A stretch of DNA of 64,000 nucleotides from Aspidiotus rigidus (GCA_035079385.1 JAVHKY010000004.1:12369001-12433000), one strand, 5' to 3'; shown: positions 10,540-22,424, numbered from the stretch's first letter. A program made the numbers and translations. Notes: a model not told the origin generated them from the letters alone.

Positions 10540-11640
10540 GTGTGCCCTACAAGAACTTACAATATGGGAGAAAAATGAAAAATTTGAAGAGGAATTGAAC
10601 GTTTTGTCAACCCATGTAATTTTTAGAATGTGTGTTTGTGGACATCTTTCATGGGACTGGGTGTCGGGAAGCCAAATCTGCTTCATATCCAAGCGTTATA
10701 TATATAGGTATCAATGTTTTCATTTTCCTCTCATATACTGTTATAGTTTTGACTTCAGATGGACATATCTTTTGCTCTCTCCCTGTTGATGCTCAACGCT
10801 AGTGCTGTTCAGTTTGAATAAAAGATAGGCTGAGCATGGTAATGGAAATTGGGTCAGAAGCACAGTATAAGATGAAGAGGTAGTGACAGGAAAATATCTT
10901 GCTAACCGCTGTTTGTGACTTTGAAGTGGTTCTGAATGTTCCATGTTCCAAGCGCAGCACTGGTAAACAAAGGGATGGGCAATAGAACATTCAATTCAAT
11001 TAACACACGAGGTCTTCCAGGAATTTGCTACTTTTCAAAAAATTATTGCTGAATTAGAAATCAACCCAAACACTGGATACTTAACATAAGAATACTATTC
11101 ATTTTATTCTATAAAATTTTGAAAGAATCATCCTTCATTGTAAATTCCTCGATTTTTTACAATCTTTAGAAATTTCATTGATTGAAGGGTACTAACTGTA
11201 ATAATGTGGGGGCGCGGAAGAAGAGTTCAAGTGTTTACTGCAAACCTAGCTGAGGTATATACAAACATCTCCAGAACTGCGGGCACAATTTTTGCATTGT
11301 GTCGCTAGTTCACTACCTCTTTACCCTATACTGTGGGAAGGCATGATACAGAACATGGTACATTATAGAGGTATATGGACACAAGCTTATTCTCACTGCA
11401 GCAATTGTTGTCTGTGATCTTGTGGTAATTCTACAAGGGATCCCAAGAGAGCTTTGCAAGTTAGACATGAACAATGTACAGTGTAGAGTCTTAGATCGAC
11501 ACACTCCTCTTCTAAGAATTGTTGAAAAATCAGGAATCAAGGTAGAGAGTTGAGAATGGACACTAAAATTCAGTTCATTTAAATCTATAATGTTCCAATT
11601 CTCATTTCATATCCATTCCTCAATGATGTACTGTGATACA
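10540..11640. other. No recognisable gene
   Basis: AT-rich sequence with only short frames and no domain, RNA or terminal-repeat signature that I can see. Confidence 0.5.
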
Positions 11641-11641
11641 A

Positions 11642-11642
11642 A

Positions 11643-11724
<82 letters not shown>
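11642..11724. repeat. (AAT)n microsatellite
   Basis: A run of about 27 uninterrupted AAT/ATA triplets. Confidence 0.98.
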
Positions 11725-11727
<3 letters not shown>

Positions 11728-11813
11728 TAAGGATCGCGTGGCTTTGTTTATTTCAGGGATGTCAAGTCATTTGCGAGTAGCTTAAACTTTAGCTTAAGTT
11801 TCAAAGCTGATGT

Positions 11814-12192
11814 AGAAGAGGAAAATACAAGGAACGTTACAAATATAATTGTTTAAAAATGCACAATCACAGACAATAAATAAAATAAAATAAAATAATT
11901 TGAAACAAAACTCGATGAAAACGAAACGTCAATATAAGATGAATTTCGATATTTTATTCTTTATTTTTTAATTTTCGATTTTGGACAATTTTTATTATTA
12001 AATTTTCAGCTTATTTCGACTCTGACGTTTTTTACTGACTTTTTTTACTGATTTTTGACGGTTTCATTTTATATTTTCGTTTTGTTTTCATCGAGTTTTG
12101 TTTCACAAGATTTTATTTAATTTAATTTTTTGCCTGTAATCGTGTATGTTTTAACTATTATATTTGTTACGTTCCTTGTGTTTTCCTCTTCT
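11814..12192. mobile_element. Inverted-repeat element, 379 bp
   Basis: The left end AGAAGAGGAAAATACAAGGA and right end TCCTTGTGTTTTCCTCTTCT are inverted copies. Similarity continues for about 130 bases per arm, including GAAACAAAACTCGATGAAAA against its inverse at about 12087-12106. The centre is T-rich and non-coding. The family is not identified. Confidence 0.72.
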
Positions 12193-15049
12193 CATTAATT
12201 ATGGATCGTACCTTTGAGGATTCTGTAAAATTTTTCAAAGCTGATCCATAAAATTCCATAAAATTTAACGGCTCAACTTTTAGCTTTTTATTCATTTCAT
12301 TAGCTTGAAGTGTATGGCTATTGGCTTAGTGATTTTTTTTTTTCAATTTCCAATCCATATACAACCATATTGTAAAAATTTACTGTGCTACCATTAATGA
12401 GGGTAAGGGGGTCATTTGCCTAAACTAAATCCATATTTTGGATACAAAACTAATAGTAATAATCAAAGAAGAGAATCAGGCCTTCATGGAGAAGGAGAAC
12501 AACAATATAACAAATTCTTTGAATCTTTTCTTCTGCGTTGGTGTTTATTTCCTTGAGTTTGAATGAATAGAGTGTGTGTGTGTGGGTATCTCGTGACCAA
12601 TCAGTCATTCAGAACTACTAATGAGTAATCACTGCAGAATGCAGGACGTGGGTCTGTGCAGATGGCAGACTGCAGCACTGAAGCCGGCGCGGCCGCAGTT
12701 GGCCAAGACTCCGGAGCGAAAAATCAATAAATCAAAAGCACTTGCTGATTAACTGACTTTGTGCTTAATGGCTGACTTATCATTGGCTTAATAATCGTCA
12801 AAACATTAGCTTAAGCTTCGGCTTAAGTGATTATTGGCGTAAACTTGACCCCCTGGTTTATTAATATTATTGATTTCGGCCAGACAGCGCTAGTATCGCG
12901 CATTAAAAAAACGGGTGAAGGACGGAAGGTTTCCTTAAATCAATCCAAATCAATTTTTGTGAGATCAGGTGAGTTGTAGGTTATTTTATACTCTACAAGT
13001 TTAATTCTCTTTATTTTTCTCCTAAATTGCTTCAGTGCCAAGTTATTTTAAGATTATTCACTGACCATTTACATGGGGAACTTGCCCTGCTCCTGACCCC
13101 GTTTTCAATTTTGCAGATGGTAACACTCCTAGCGGATGGCCGGCCCAAATATGGGGTATTGCAGTTGGTTGTAAGATTTTGCATGCAGAACCTGCACTCA
13201 GTTGTATGTGACTATGACAATCTAGCTCCTATGCTGCATCAGTGCACTTAATGATGACGTTTTCAATTCCGCTTTGAAAGCAGTCCTATTGCTGTTATTA
13301 TAGACAGTGTCCGGATGTCATGTGACCCCTTACTCCGAATCTTGTCATAAAATGCAATGGGTAGTCAATAGTATGGAGGAAAATGAGGTCATGACTAAAT
13401 ATGTATTGTGGTGAGTCAATATTGCAGTCGTTTTTCCAAGAGTGAGATACCCTATATCACGTGTTTAAAACTTCCACTGATTTCATACATGAATTTTTGA
13501 ACTACATTTTTTTCATTTTGGGCTTCCATTCCGATATTAATTACCTTGTTTTATTCCAAGATCGCGGAGCAACACATCTAAGATTTTCTTCCGGAATATA
13601 GTGTGTAATGATTTTAATCCCCATAAAAAAATTATTATTCTGCAAAGTATTCAAGTTCGTTACTCGAATAGTTACGTGGTTCGTAGCAGCTGTTCCAATG
13701 TTTCAAAAAATTTTCACGAAGTACCAAAATAAGGATAACCTATTCGCATTTAATTCACCCCGAATCGAGCAATCAAGTTTCGGGCGCACACCCGCAAATG
13801 GTTTTGTAAGCTGCAGTAAAAGCGATTGAAAACGTTCGTTTAAAAAGACATTCTCCGCTTAACTCCCTCAAGTTCGCTTTCTTTTAAGTACGAAAGAAGA
13901 AGAGGAAAAATACTGTCGACCATCTGGGGACAGAGTAATTTCATTTAAAATTTGAAAACACGTTATATATTCGAATAATTTTCATTGTACTCGTACTGTA
14001 TACTTCAAAACGAGCGACGAGCACCGCCACTGCCACCTTGCAGCCCTTTTTCGTCATCAACATCCGCCGAACAAATTGAATAATTTAAATAATTTTCAAC
14101 ATTAAAGAAAAAATATTGTTCCACATTAAATGACGAGAAAAAGTTTTAATTAAATCGTATTTTTTAGCAGCGAGAATAATAGCTATTCGCGCGTATATGG
14201 AAATTGAATATAATCTGAGAGTATAATTTGAAGAATTTAATACACGCGCGATAATACTGAACCCTCTCTGAAAATGAACTACAACAAATACTTGTATTTT
14301 GCGGAGAACACGTACGACGCCAATTTTCTATTTTTGTGTAAAATTTTCTCGCGTATGCGAGTTTGAACTTAAACCAAGAATAATAGAGACGAAATCTTCT
14401 CTCTCACTTTTTGATTGACAATCAAATATCGTTAAATGCATTGATTCAGAGTCAAAAAATGGGTAAGACATGAAGGTCTTTGTTAAATAGAATGAAAAGC
14501 AACGAATTCGTATTACCCATCGTATTGGAAACGAGCAACACAGGGTCGGATTCAAGGGTTTTATATTTTAAGATTCGTTCATTTGCTGTTCGAGTCATCT
14601 GTCTAGATCTAGATTAATACAAACTGGTAGTAGAGTTTTCTGACATGTTTCATGTATTTGCTGTACTCTACCTCCTAATTCTTGAATTTTCATCCACACC
14701 ACCATTTGAGCGCACATTTTTCAGCCTAAGCATAATTTTATTGGCCTAAATCATTAGCCCAAGTTTACCAGGCTAGCGCAAAAGGAAAGGAAGTAGCGTA
14801 GCCACCTTGACCCCGATTCACCTTGATCTACCGTCGTTTCTCCGCTTGGGATCGACCTAGATGTGGACCAACTTGATAACATCAGAGCCTGGGTAAGTAT
14901 TAAGGCATGTAACGCCATAGGACCTAATATGCGGATATTAACGAGATAGGCTCCAAGAAAGGTTGAAGTGTGCAGTTCGATCGTAATCGTTCGTACCCCT
15001 GACCCCCTCCTAAAAAAAACTAGAGCTTTTGACAGAACATTTTTGTGAT
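12193..15049. other. No recognisable gene
   Basis: It contains a short (GT)n near 12570 and repeated GCTTAAGC-type words near 12.30-12.35 and 12.80 kb. Frames are short and none is recognised, including a 99-codon minus-strand frame at 14754-15053. Confidence 0.45.
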
Positions 15050-16620
15050 ACACTGCACCATCAATTGCGGATGTCTTCAGTATCTCCTTTCTGAACTTTA
15101 TTCCTCAACCAGCAGCAAGATTACTTCAATTAACCCTTGACAAAACCTCCAGGTGGTCATCTGATCATAGATTTCGATTCCCAGACAAGAAAACAGTTAT
15201 GGTGGTGTATCTAGAACAGATACTCACGCCCATTCTCTGCGTTCACAAAACTTCACAATTACTATCCAATCCTGAACCTTATTCGTTCATCGGCTCTAAA
15301 ATCTCCTGGAGCCATTCCCCTCAAAATCTTAGGAAATCCCTGAATTTCTGGTATATTCTAGAATACCTATCTTACACTCGTACTGGCTGTAACCGCAAAC
15401 TCTTGCTCCAACTTTACAATAGTCTAGTCCATTCACAACTTGATTACGGTTCTCCAATTTACACCCACTTCAACAAAAGATACTGAAAATTTCAGGACTT
15501 CATTCAATCTGCCGGCTTATTTTGATTGGCTCTTGACACACTACGTACCAGCCTTCAAAAGGCCTGGTGTTTCTTCTCTCCGTTACCGCGCTTTTGCACT
15601 CTCTTCTTACTTCCTAACCTCAACAGCCTAATACCCGAATCTTCCCACCTTTTCAGATACTCTGGGCCCAAATAATTTACTTATTCTGTTACTTCAATCT
15701 CATTTAGAAATTCATCTCATACTTAGGCTCTTACATCCTATTTCTTCATCCCCCTGATAAACCCATACCTCTGACATTCGTCTCAATATCACTAAAAAAG
15801 AGAACTTCATAAATCAAACAACACATTAACAAAATCATTTTTTCAGAATTGTCTTCCCGCCTTCTCTACTGCATGGATGGGTCCAAAGCGAGACTCAAAA
15901 GTGGATGTAAAGGTAGCATCTCCCATACGTCCGTATGAGACCATCGATCTTATCTCACCTGTCTCTCCCTTCTCTTCCGCTTCTCTCCTTTCCTTAAATT
16001 CCTTATACTATCTGATACCCTCACTTCCTCGCTTGCTATCCAAGATCCTCATTCTTATACACTGATCAAGTTATTTCTTATCCTCCTTTTCTATAGATAC
16101 CAGGACACATCACCGTAAAGCAGTCGCTACGTCCACCTTCCATAACTTATCCTCCCTCTTCCCTCGTGTGATCTCAAACCCTTTTACTGCTCCCTCCTAC
16201 TCTCCTTCTGACATGGTTTCCGGTCCTCCTCATCCTCTAATAAACTTCGATCTATTAAAAAATTTCATATTCTCTGGTCTACTTCAAACCCCAACGAGAA
16301 GAAGTCGTCCTAACGCATCACATCCGTTCTTTTCTCTTTAAACTCCTCTCACCCCCTTCATACTTATACGAGTACTACACTGCTGATGACCTTATACGTT
16401 ATATCAAGTTCTTGAAAACATCTGGTTTCACCATTCTTTCTCTCCCTTCATTACAAACTCCCTATCAAACAACCACAAGAAGATCATTAGCACAATGAAA
16501 CTCCGGTCCACCTATTTCTGCAACACCATCTAATTCATATTCTTCTTTACTGTCCTCATCTGCCCACTCCGAGCCTGAACCCTAGGTGTAGTTGCAAGGC
16601 TCAATTTGGTGAGGGGAAAA
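15050..16620 (+). pseudogene. Jockey-like non-LTR retrotransposon remnant (RT end, RNase H-like region, 3' tail)
   Basis: A degraded YADD-like IADV lies near 15065. It is followed by WSSDHRFRFPDKKTV, EPYSFIGSKISW and YLSYTRTGCNRKLLLQLYNS, then LVHSQLDYGSPIYTH, the conserved run at the C-terminal end of Jockey-type RT. Downstream, MDGSK near 15.87 kb resembles the start of an RNase H-like region. The 16.26-16.62 kb segment is homologous to 34.14-34.47 kb, including the shared tail word TAGTTGCAAGGCTC. Many stops and frame changes show it is dead. Other fragments of the same type lie at 30.7, 34.1, 37.1-38.7 and 43.8 kb. Confidence 0.8.
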
Positions 16621-17871
16621 AATTCTATCGCATAAAGAGAAAAAAGAAAATGAATTTTTTCTATGATGAAATATCTAGCGATTTTTTTAAGTTTCGTCAA
16701 CTAACCAACATTTTGATGCAATATTCAAGATTGATTTTTCATATTAAAACTGATTTATAAGATTTTTAAATGAATATTACTGGTGTTGGGTTATTGTACC
16801 TCAACAGGTCGAGAAAAAAATAAGACTAGACCCAGTATGTGCGAAGTAATAGTAGCTCGCATGCTTTTTGAAAATATAGCTGCGGGTCCGGATTATGATG
16901 AAGCATAAGCAATTCTTAATTTTTCAATGTCGTCATTGATAGCTCTTTTATTATTTGAAATAGAACAACAAAGAGACTTATTTATATACGGGTCGAATTA
17001 TATTCTATTTTTATGAATCTTTTGAATCGCTCTTTGATGGTCAACACAAATCAGCTCGTAGATTACTGATATTATAGTTTTTTCTTAAACTGACTCTTGA
17101 CATGCACACGTACCAATATCAACTATACGTAGGTAACGGAATAGTTTCGTGTCTACTTCGTATTTGAAAGGATGCCTCTTTTGCAGATTGTAAATCAAAA
17201 CATCATCGAACTTTCCTAACGCTGTGCGGTGCAAAATAAATACAAAATCCTTTTTCAAGCACCGTGAAGTACAATATATATTCGTTTCACCATTAAAAGA
17301 CCGAAAACTATCATACAATATTGGCGGAGTTGCCTACAGGACATAATTACTGTATAGTCAATACACCAAAGTTTTGTTATATGAATTTTGTTACCATCTT
17401 ACTAAGTTATACACTAAGAACTCGGAGTTTACTTTCAGAAGAATTTCTCATTCTGTAGAATTATGTAGGTTGAGTCTATTTGTGTTCATTTTCTTAGAAA
17501 TATTAACCATTGAAGCGCAATAATTCTCGTATATAAAGTTTCGTGTACTGCTCTACTATAGCAGAAGATATCTGATATCAATTGCGAAAATAATATATGA
17601 TTAAAAATGGAAAAAGTATTGAAAAATGTAGTCTGGCCAATGAAATTATGGGTATCAATGACGTAAATATTCGTAAATTTTCAAGTAGGGAGCCTCCGTT
17701 TGCCCTGAAATGAGATCAGACAAAATTTAATTGATACAAAAGCACACTTCAGTATATCATAGGCTAATCAACTTTCAAACTTTTCTCATGGGACCGTATG
17801 GACGTCAGCGAGGGTTAAAAGCTTAGCCTATAGCTTGAATGCTAGAAACTCCTTAGCTCAGTATCTATGAA
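16621..17871. other. No recognisable gene
   Basis: AT-rich, only short frames, no element ends recognised. Confidence 0.5.
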
Positions 17872-18290
17872 CATACAAGGTATGGTGTACGGGGTTTTCG
17901 AATCGTGAATAGGTCGCTGGCCGTGAATAGCAAACGTCCGAAAAATAGCGCGATAGGAAAATCATCGACAAAGTAACATCAGCGAAATAAAATAAACATC
18001 AATGATATCATAACATGCAACGAGGCGTTGGCCAGGGCCTATTCGCGAGATATATAAGGGACACCACCGGGGCATCGTAGTCAATCATCAGTCACCACAG
18101 AGAAGAATAAATAGTAACGTAAATTCCGCGTCGCTGTATAATTAATCCGTTTTAATCGCGAGTTTATTGTTCGTTCGTTTTTCATAATTAAAATATCTTT
18201 CTCAAAACCTCAATTGTCCAGTATTCGTGAGGGAACGTTATTCTGCAGATTCATCTCGACCAGGCCCGTCTCGTCACCATCATACAAGGT
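17872..18290 (+). mobile_element. LTR-like element between 10-bp direct repeats (possible solo LTR)
   Basis: CATACAAGGT occurs at 17872-17881 and again at 18281-18290. The 399 bp between them begins ATGGTG and ends CACCAT, a 6-bp inverted terminus that abuts both repeats exactly. Inside are a TATATAAGG box near 18050, TCAATCATCAGTC initiator-like words about 30-40 bases later, and AATAAA near 18107, as in an LTR. The 10-bp duplication is longer than the usual 4-6 bp for LTR elements, so a Mutator-like DNA element is an alternative. Confidence 0.5.
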
Positions 18291-18746
18291 TAGCTTGCTC
18301 CTCAAGCATACTAATAAAGTATGCTTACTGTATTGGCTCAAAACTAAAATTTTCTTAAGTCCCCAAAGTAGGTGAGAACCTACGAGCTCTTTCGCATGAG
18401 CTTAATCGTCTGGTATATTGAAGGCCAAGGATACAGGTCTCAAAGTAGCGAAGATCAAACATTTTTTCAAATCCTTAGAGTAGGTCAAGACCACGCGTAT
18501 CATATGACGTCATCAAAGGGTTGAAAATTTTGGCTACTTGAATCAATAGTTTAACCTCCCTCTCTCGCTGACAGACTTTTTAAGTCGAAAAATTATTTTT
18601 AAAAACTGAAGATCACGGTTCCATGTCTCTAATTATTCCAATTTTAAGAGTAGAGATGGTTTGCACAATTCTAGAATCGTTCGTTGTCTGATCACAGAGT
18701 TATAAAATGAGGAAGACGAATGAGAAAACTCAAGAGTTCTTCAACG

Positions 18747-18790
18747 GAGTTAAACAAAGGGTAGCAGGGAACCTGTTTATGGGGCTCGTG
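18747..18790 (+). repeat. Isolated end fragment of the palindrome-bounded family
   Basis: TTCAACGGAGTTAAA is followed by GCAGGGAACCTG (stem CAGG/CCTG with GAA loop at 18765-18775) and TTTATGGGG. This is the same block order as the R end of the fold-back-like family at 22.28, 23.04, 52.63 and 54.08 kb. Confidence 0.6.
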
Positions 18791-19024
18791 GGATCTGGGC
18801 GGACCAGTCATACTTCGATTATTTTTGAAGTTAGAAAAAAGGTACACTTTGTACGGTGCAGTCGGTGAGGACCCTGAAAAATTTTTAAATTTTGATCCTC
18901 GAGTAGTTCAGTGGGCTGGCAGTTTCAATGAAGGATCGTTAATGCGTTGAGGTTATATTGCGTGAATTATTGAAAAATAAAGTGAGGAACTAAATATAAT
19001 AGGAGAGGAACTAAAAAAAAACGG

Positions 19025-19200
19025 ATCTATGACGTCATCAGATTGTGACGTCGCAAGGCTGACCTAAGAGGTTGTCAAATTGTGACGTCACAGACCCGGA
19101 TTTTGAAGCTATATATAATAGGAGGGGAAAAAATCGTGACGTCACAAGGTTGACCTATGATGTCAACAAACTGAGACGTCACAAGCCCCGCCCCCAAGCT
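19025..19200. repeat. Cluster of TGACGTCA-type sites in short diverged tandem units
   Basis: TGACGTCA occurs at 19030, 19083 and 19136, with near-matches at about 19046 and 19174. The segments between read like diverged units of about 53 bases ending in a CTATATATRATAGGAGGGG word. The octamer is the CRE/ATF core, but these sites belong to a repeat, so a regulatory role is not implied. Confidence 0.6.
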
Positions 19201-19530
19201 ATATATGATAGGAGGGGGATTTATGGAAAAAAATTTCTCGGGGTTGCCTTCCTTAACTTTGTTAATTGATACACCTGTTTCATGGGAGTTCCTAGTATGC
19301 ATTGTCACTTCTACACAGCTTGAACTATGTTTCTCACCATCATGTATGGCCCGTGGTGGTAGAAATTTTTCCAAGTCCCCCTTCTATCCACATATTGCTT
19401 GGAGGCAGAAATTTCTTCAAGTCCTCCTATCGTATATGTATAGTTCGAAGGTAGAACTTTTTCTAGGTCCCCCTTCTATCACATATAGCTCAGAGGTAGC
19501 AATTTTTTCAAGTTGCCCTCCTACGATATC
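19200..19530. repeat. Diverged copies of the fold-back-like family (45-bp unit remnants)
   Basis: CCTTCCTTAACTTTGTTAA and CACCTGTTTCATGGGAG near 19250-19288 match the family core block. Then come AGAAATTTTTCCAAGTCCCC-like words at spacings of about 50-55 bases. All are clearly older than the arrays at 21-24 kb. Confidence 0.6.
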
Positions 19531-20632
19531 TATTATAGAAAGAGAAGTTGTAAAATCGCAAATCCGTTTAATTCCTATTTCACCTACAAACTTGGAATTT
19601 GTTTCCATTGCTTTAGCTTGTCTAGGAGAGGGTTTATGCGTAATAAATTTGAAGTTACGAAATCAGGCGAATGGCGTGTAGTATATATCTTTGTGCTTGG
19701 CAAGGGAGGGAGGGTCACGAATGATTCAAGAAATGAAAAATCTGTATCATTCATTAATTTATTGATTGTAAATGCTAAGCAATCATTTTTGTTGACGTTG
19801 ATCGAAAATTAATATGTGCTAGGCAATCATTTTTGGAAAATGGTTCTTTTTAACCGGAGAAGTTTTGAATACCCATTCTATGAGTAATCGAATAGTGTAG
19901 GGTTACGATAAAGATTTTGCTTAGCAATTATCTGAAGAATTGGTGGTTGTCTTTCATTATTTCAAATTTGACGCGAGGACTAAGAAAAGAAAAACAATTC
20001 ACGTCAATTTCGAAAATTCAATATCGAAGTCACGGATGTCTCACGTTATTGCAATCTAATTGGAATGCCAAAATGCAAGAAAGCAAATCTAGGGCGGTTG
20101 ACGAACAAAGGGAAGAGGGCTCATGTCAATTCCGAAATTTTGACATCAGAAAATAATGTGGAAAATGATTGTCAGAACGATAATAGTCCATTCATTAGGT
20201 TCATTATTGAGAAAGAATATACCAGTATAAGTTCAATTAGGAACCTGGCAATTACGTGCACATTTTGTGATGGAAAATTATTTGAAACTGAAAATTGAAA
20301 TTTCTGTCGCGGGAGCGGTAAGATTATGTTACCTGATTTACCCTCAATACCAGATCTTCTTCAAAAACTATTAGACGGAAGGGATAATAGACCTTCTCAT
20401 TTTTTTAATAATTTGCGTAAATACAACAATGCGCTTTCAATTACTTCTTTAGGGTGTAATGAAGTTCCAAACATTTCAGTTAAAACTAGAATTTACAGAT
20501 GGATTCAACCCATTTTCTTATTCTAGAATTAACTAGTCAAAACTAGTTCTGACGAAAGTTATTTGTGGCAACTAGTTTTGACTAGTGAGTTTTAGAATTT
20601 ACTGATTTCGGGTTTTAACTGTAACATATATA
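19531..20632. other. No recognisable gene
   Basis: Short frames only. An ACTAGTTTTGACTAG palindrome-like word and its neighbours lie at about 20530-20586 (repeated ACTAGT motifs in both orientations). Nothing else is supported. Confidence 0.45.
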
Positions 20633-20700
20633 TGTAAGAATATGCTGCTGCATATTCTTGCACGCTGGCACTCGCAGACAAAATAGGTAGTCGTAGTTGT

Positions 20701-20740
20701 TATAAGGGATTAGAATAGAGATAGCGAGTGTCAGTTAATT
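20701..20740 (+). promoter_or_regulatory. TRIM LTR core promoter (TATA box plus arthropod initiator)
   Basis: TATAAGGG at 20701-20708 is spaced about 32 bases from the A of TCAGTT at 20731-20736, the normal distance between a TATA box and an arthropod TCAGT initiator. Transcription is therefore predicted to start at about 20730-20733. The same pair recurs in the 3' LTR. Confidence 0.6.
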
Positions 20741-20856
20741 CACGGTTTGTACGTGTAGTTGAGATATCGTTCAATAGAGACTCGGTAGCAGGAAAGACGA
20801 AGGTCTTCGGATCAATAGAGACCTGTTGCCGAGAAAGACGAAGTTCGATTCTTACA

Positions 20857-20867
20857 AATTAACTGAC
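20857..20867 (+). other. Putative primer-binding site complementary to the element's own transcript start
   Basis: AATTAACTGAC begins at the first base after the 5' LTR. It is the exact reverse complement of GTCAGTTAATT at 20730-20740, which overlaps the predicted transcript start. The position and polarity match self-priming LTR elements such as Tf1. I recognise no tRNA 3' end at this site. Confidence 0.55.
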
Positions 20868-21274
20868 CAACACGCCGATTCAGAGTTGGGTGTTCGAGTA
20901 AAACGGAATGCCGGGCAAACGGAATGCCGGAAAGAAAGATAATCCAGAAAACCGGTAAACGATCACCCAGGTAAACGATCACCTCGACATTCTTCTCTGG
21001 TGGTGGACCCTCCTAAGAGGGGGAGATGTAAGAATATGCTGCTGCATATTCTTGCACGCTGGCACTCGCAGACAAAATAGGTAGTCGTAGTTGTTATAAG
21101 GGATTAGAATAGAGATAGCGAGTGTCAGTTAATTCACGGTTTGTACGTGTAGTTGAGATATCGTTCAATAGAGACTCGGTAGCAGGAAAGACGAAGGTCT
21201 TCGGATCAATAGAGACCTGTTGCCGAGAAAGACGAAGTTCGATTCTTACATATATATCGCAAGTAGAAATTTTC

Positions 21275-21289
21275 AACAGGGAACCTGTT
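21275..21289. repeat. Palindromic terminus (AACAGG-GAA-CCTGTT)
   Basis: A perfect 6-bp stem with GAA between the arms, a lone copy of the family end motif. It lies 25 bases after the TRIM and 58 bases before the next element end. TCAA rather than TTAA precedes it. Confidence 0.75.
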
Positions 21290-21346
21290 CTGTGGATCCG
21301 TCATCTGACGACCGACATCCAGCCAAACGGAACTTGCTTCTTTATT

Positions 21347-22047
21347 AACAGGGAACCTGTTTTATGGGGGGCTATTTGAGAAATCTGGCGTGCGCCGTCC
21401 GCCGTGCGCCGTGCGCCGTCCAGCGAAAAACTTAGAAAAATTTCGACTCTCGAGAATATATGATAAGAGGGGGACTTAGAAAAAATTTCGACCCTCGAGC
21501 CATATATGATAGGAGAGGGACTTCGAAAAATTTCGACTCTCAAGCTATATATGAAAGGAGGGGGACTTAGAAAAAATTTCGACTCTCGAGCTATAGATGA
21601 TAGGAGGGGAACTTAGAAAAATTTCGACTCTCGAGCCATGAGGGGGACATAGAAAAATTTCGATTCTCGAGCTATATATGATAGGAGGGGGACTTAGAAA
21701 AAATTTCGACTCTCGAGCTATAGATGATAGAAGGGGGACTTGGAAAACTTTTGACTCTCGAGCTATATATGATAGGGGACAAATTTTCCCAAGTCTCCCT
21801 CCTATCATAAATAGCTCGAGATTTGAGAAAAACTTGGACTTTCAAACTACATTATACTAGGCTTATTTCACGTCTAGGCCTTCTTTATACTAGCTTTATC
21901 GAGGTCTAGACTTCCTTGAATTTTCAATACCAAATCCTATTTGACTCATAAAACAGGTTCCCTGCGTTCCTCGTTTAACTTCGTTAAGGAAGCCGTCGTT
22001 TTTCTAAGTCCCTCTCCTATCACATATGGTTCGAGGGTCGAAATTTT
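21347..22047 (+). mobile_element. Fold-back-like element, copy 1 (abuts copy 2)
   Basis: The left terminus TTAACAGGGAACCTGTT is followed by TTATGGGGGGC and a GC-rich block of repeated GCGCCGTCC (to about 21422). About eight 45-bp units follow (21430-21790). Near 21780 the unit orientation flips and the core follows inverted (21830-21955), ending in TTCGTTAAGGAAGCCGTCG. One opposite unit reaches 22047. The right GC block is missing because copy 2 starts at 22048. Confidence 0.75.
21430..21790. repeat. 45-bp tandem repeat array in inverse orientation, about eight units
   Basis: The same 45-bp unit read on the opposite strand to the 23 kb array; one unit near 21640 is shortened. It forms one arm of the large inverted structure. 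Confidence 0.9.
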
Positions 22048-22424
22048 AACAGGGAACCTGTTTTATGGGGGCTATTTGAGAAATCTGGCGTGCGCCGTGC
22101 ACCGTCCTCCGTGCGCCGTCCGCCGTCCAGGGAAAAACTTGGAAAAATTTCGACTCTCGAGAATATATGATAGGAGGGGGACTTAGAAAAAATTTCGACC
22201 CTCGAGTCATATATGATAGGAGAGGGACTTGAAAAAATTTCGACTCTCGAGTCATATATGATAGGAGAGCGACTTAGAAAAATTACGGCTTCCTTAACGA
22301 AGTTAAACGAGGAACGCAGGGAACCTGTTTTATGATTCGAATGAGATTTGGTATTGAAAATTCAAGGAAGCCTAGATTTGGAGAAAGGTAGTAAGAAGAA
22401 GGCCTAGACCAATTATTAGCTCGA

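Larger units (their letters stand above)
20633..21250 (+). mobile_element. TRIM (terminal-repeat retrotransposon in miniature), complete
   Basis: Two 224-bp LTRs (20633-20856 and 21027-21250), identical as far as I can read, start TGTAAGAAT and end TTCTTACA. They enclose only 170 bp of non-coding DNA. A purine tract, AAGAGGGGGAGA, sits directly before the second LTR. The flanks show TATATA on both sides (20627-20632 and 21251-21256); 4 or 6 bp could be the target duplication, and the local TA repetition blurs this. The LTR holds a TATAAGGG box (20701), a TCAGTT initiator 30 bases later (20731) and a 9-bp-stem hairpin at its start (AGAATATGC/GCATATTCT). Identical LTRs point to recent insertion. 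Movement would need proteins from another element. Confidence 0.93.

Noticed and set aside
14754..15053. A 99-codon minus-strand gene
   Set aside because: No family recognised, no splice or promoter support, and it borders the start of a LINE remnant.
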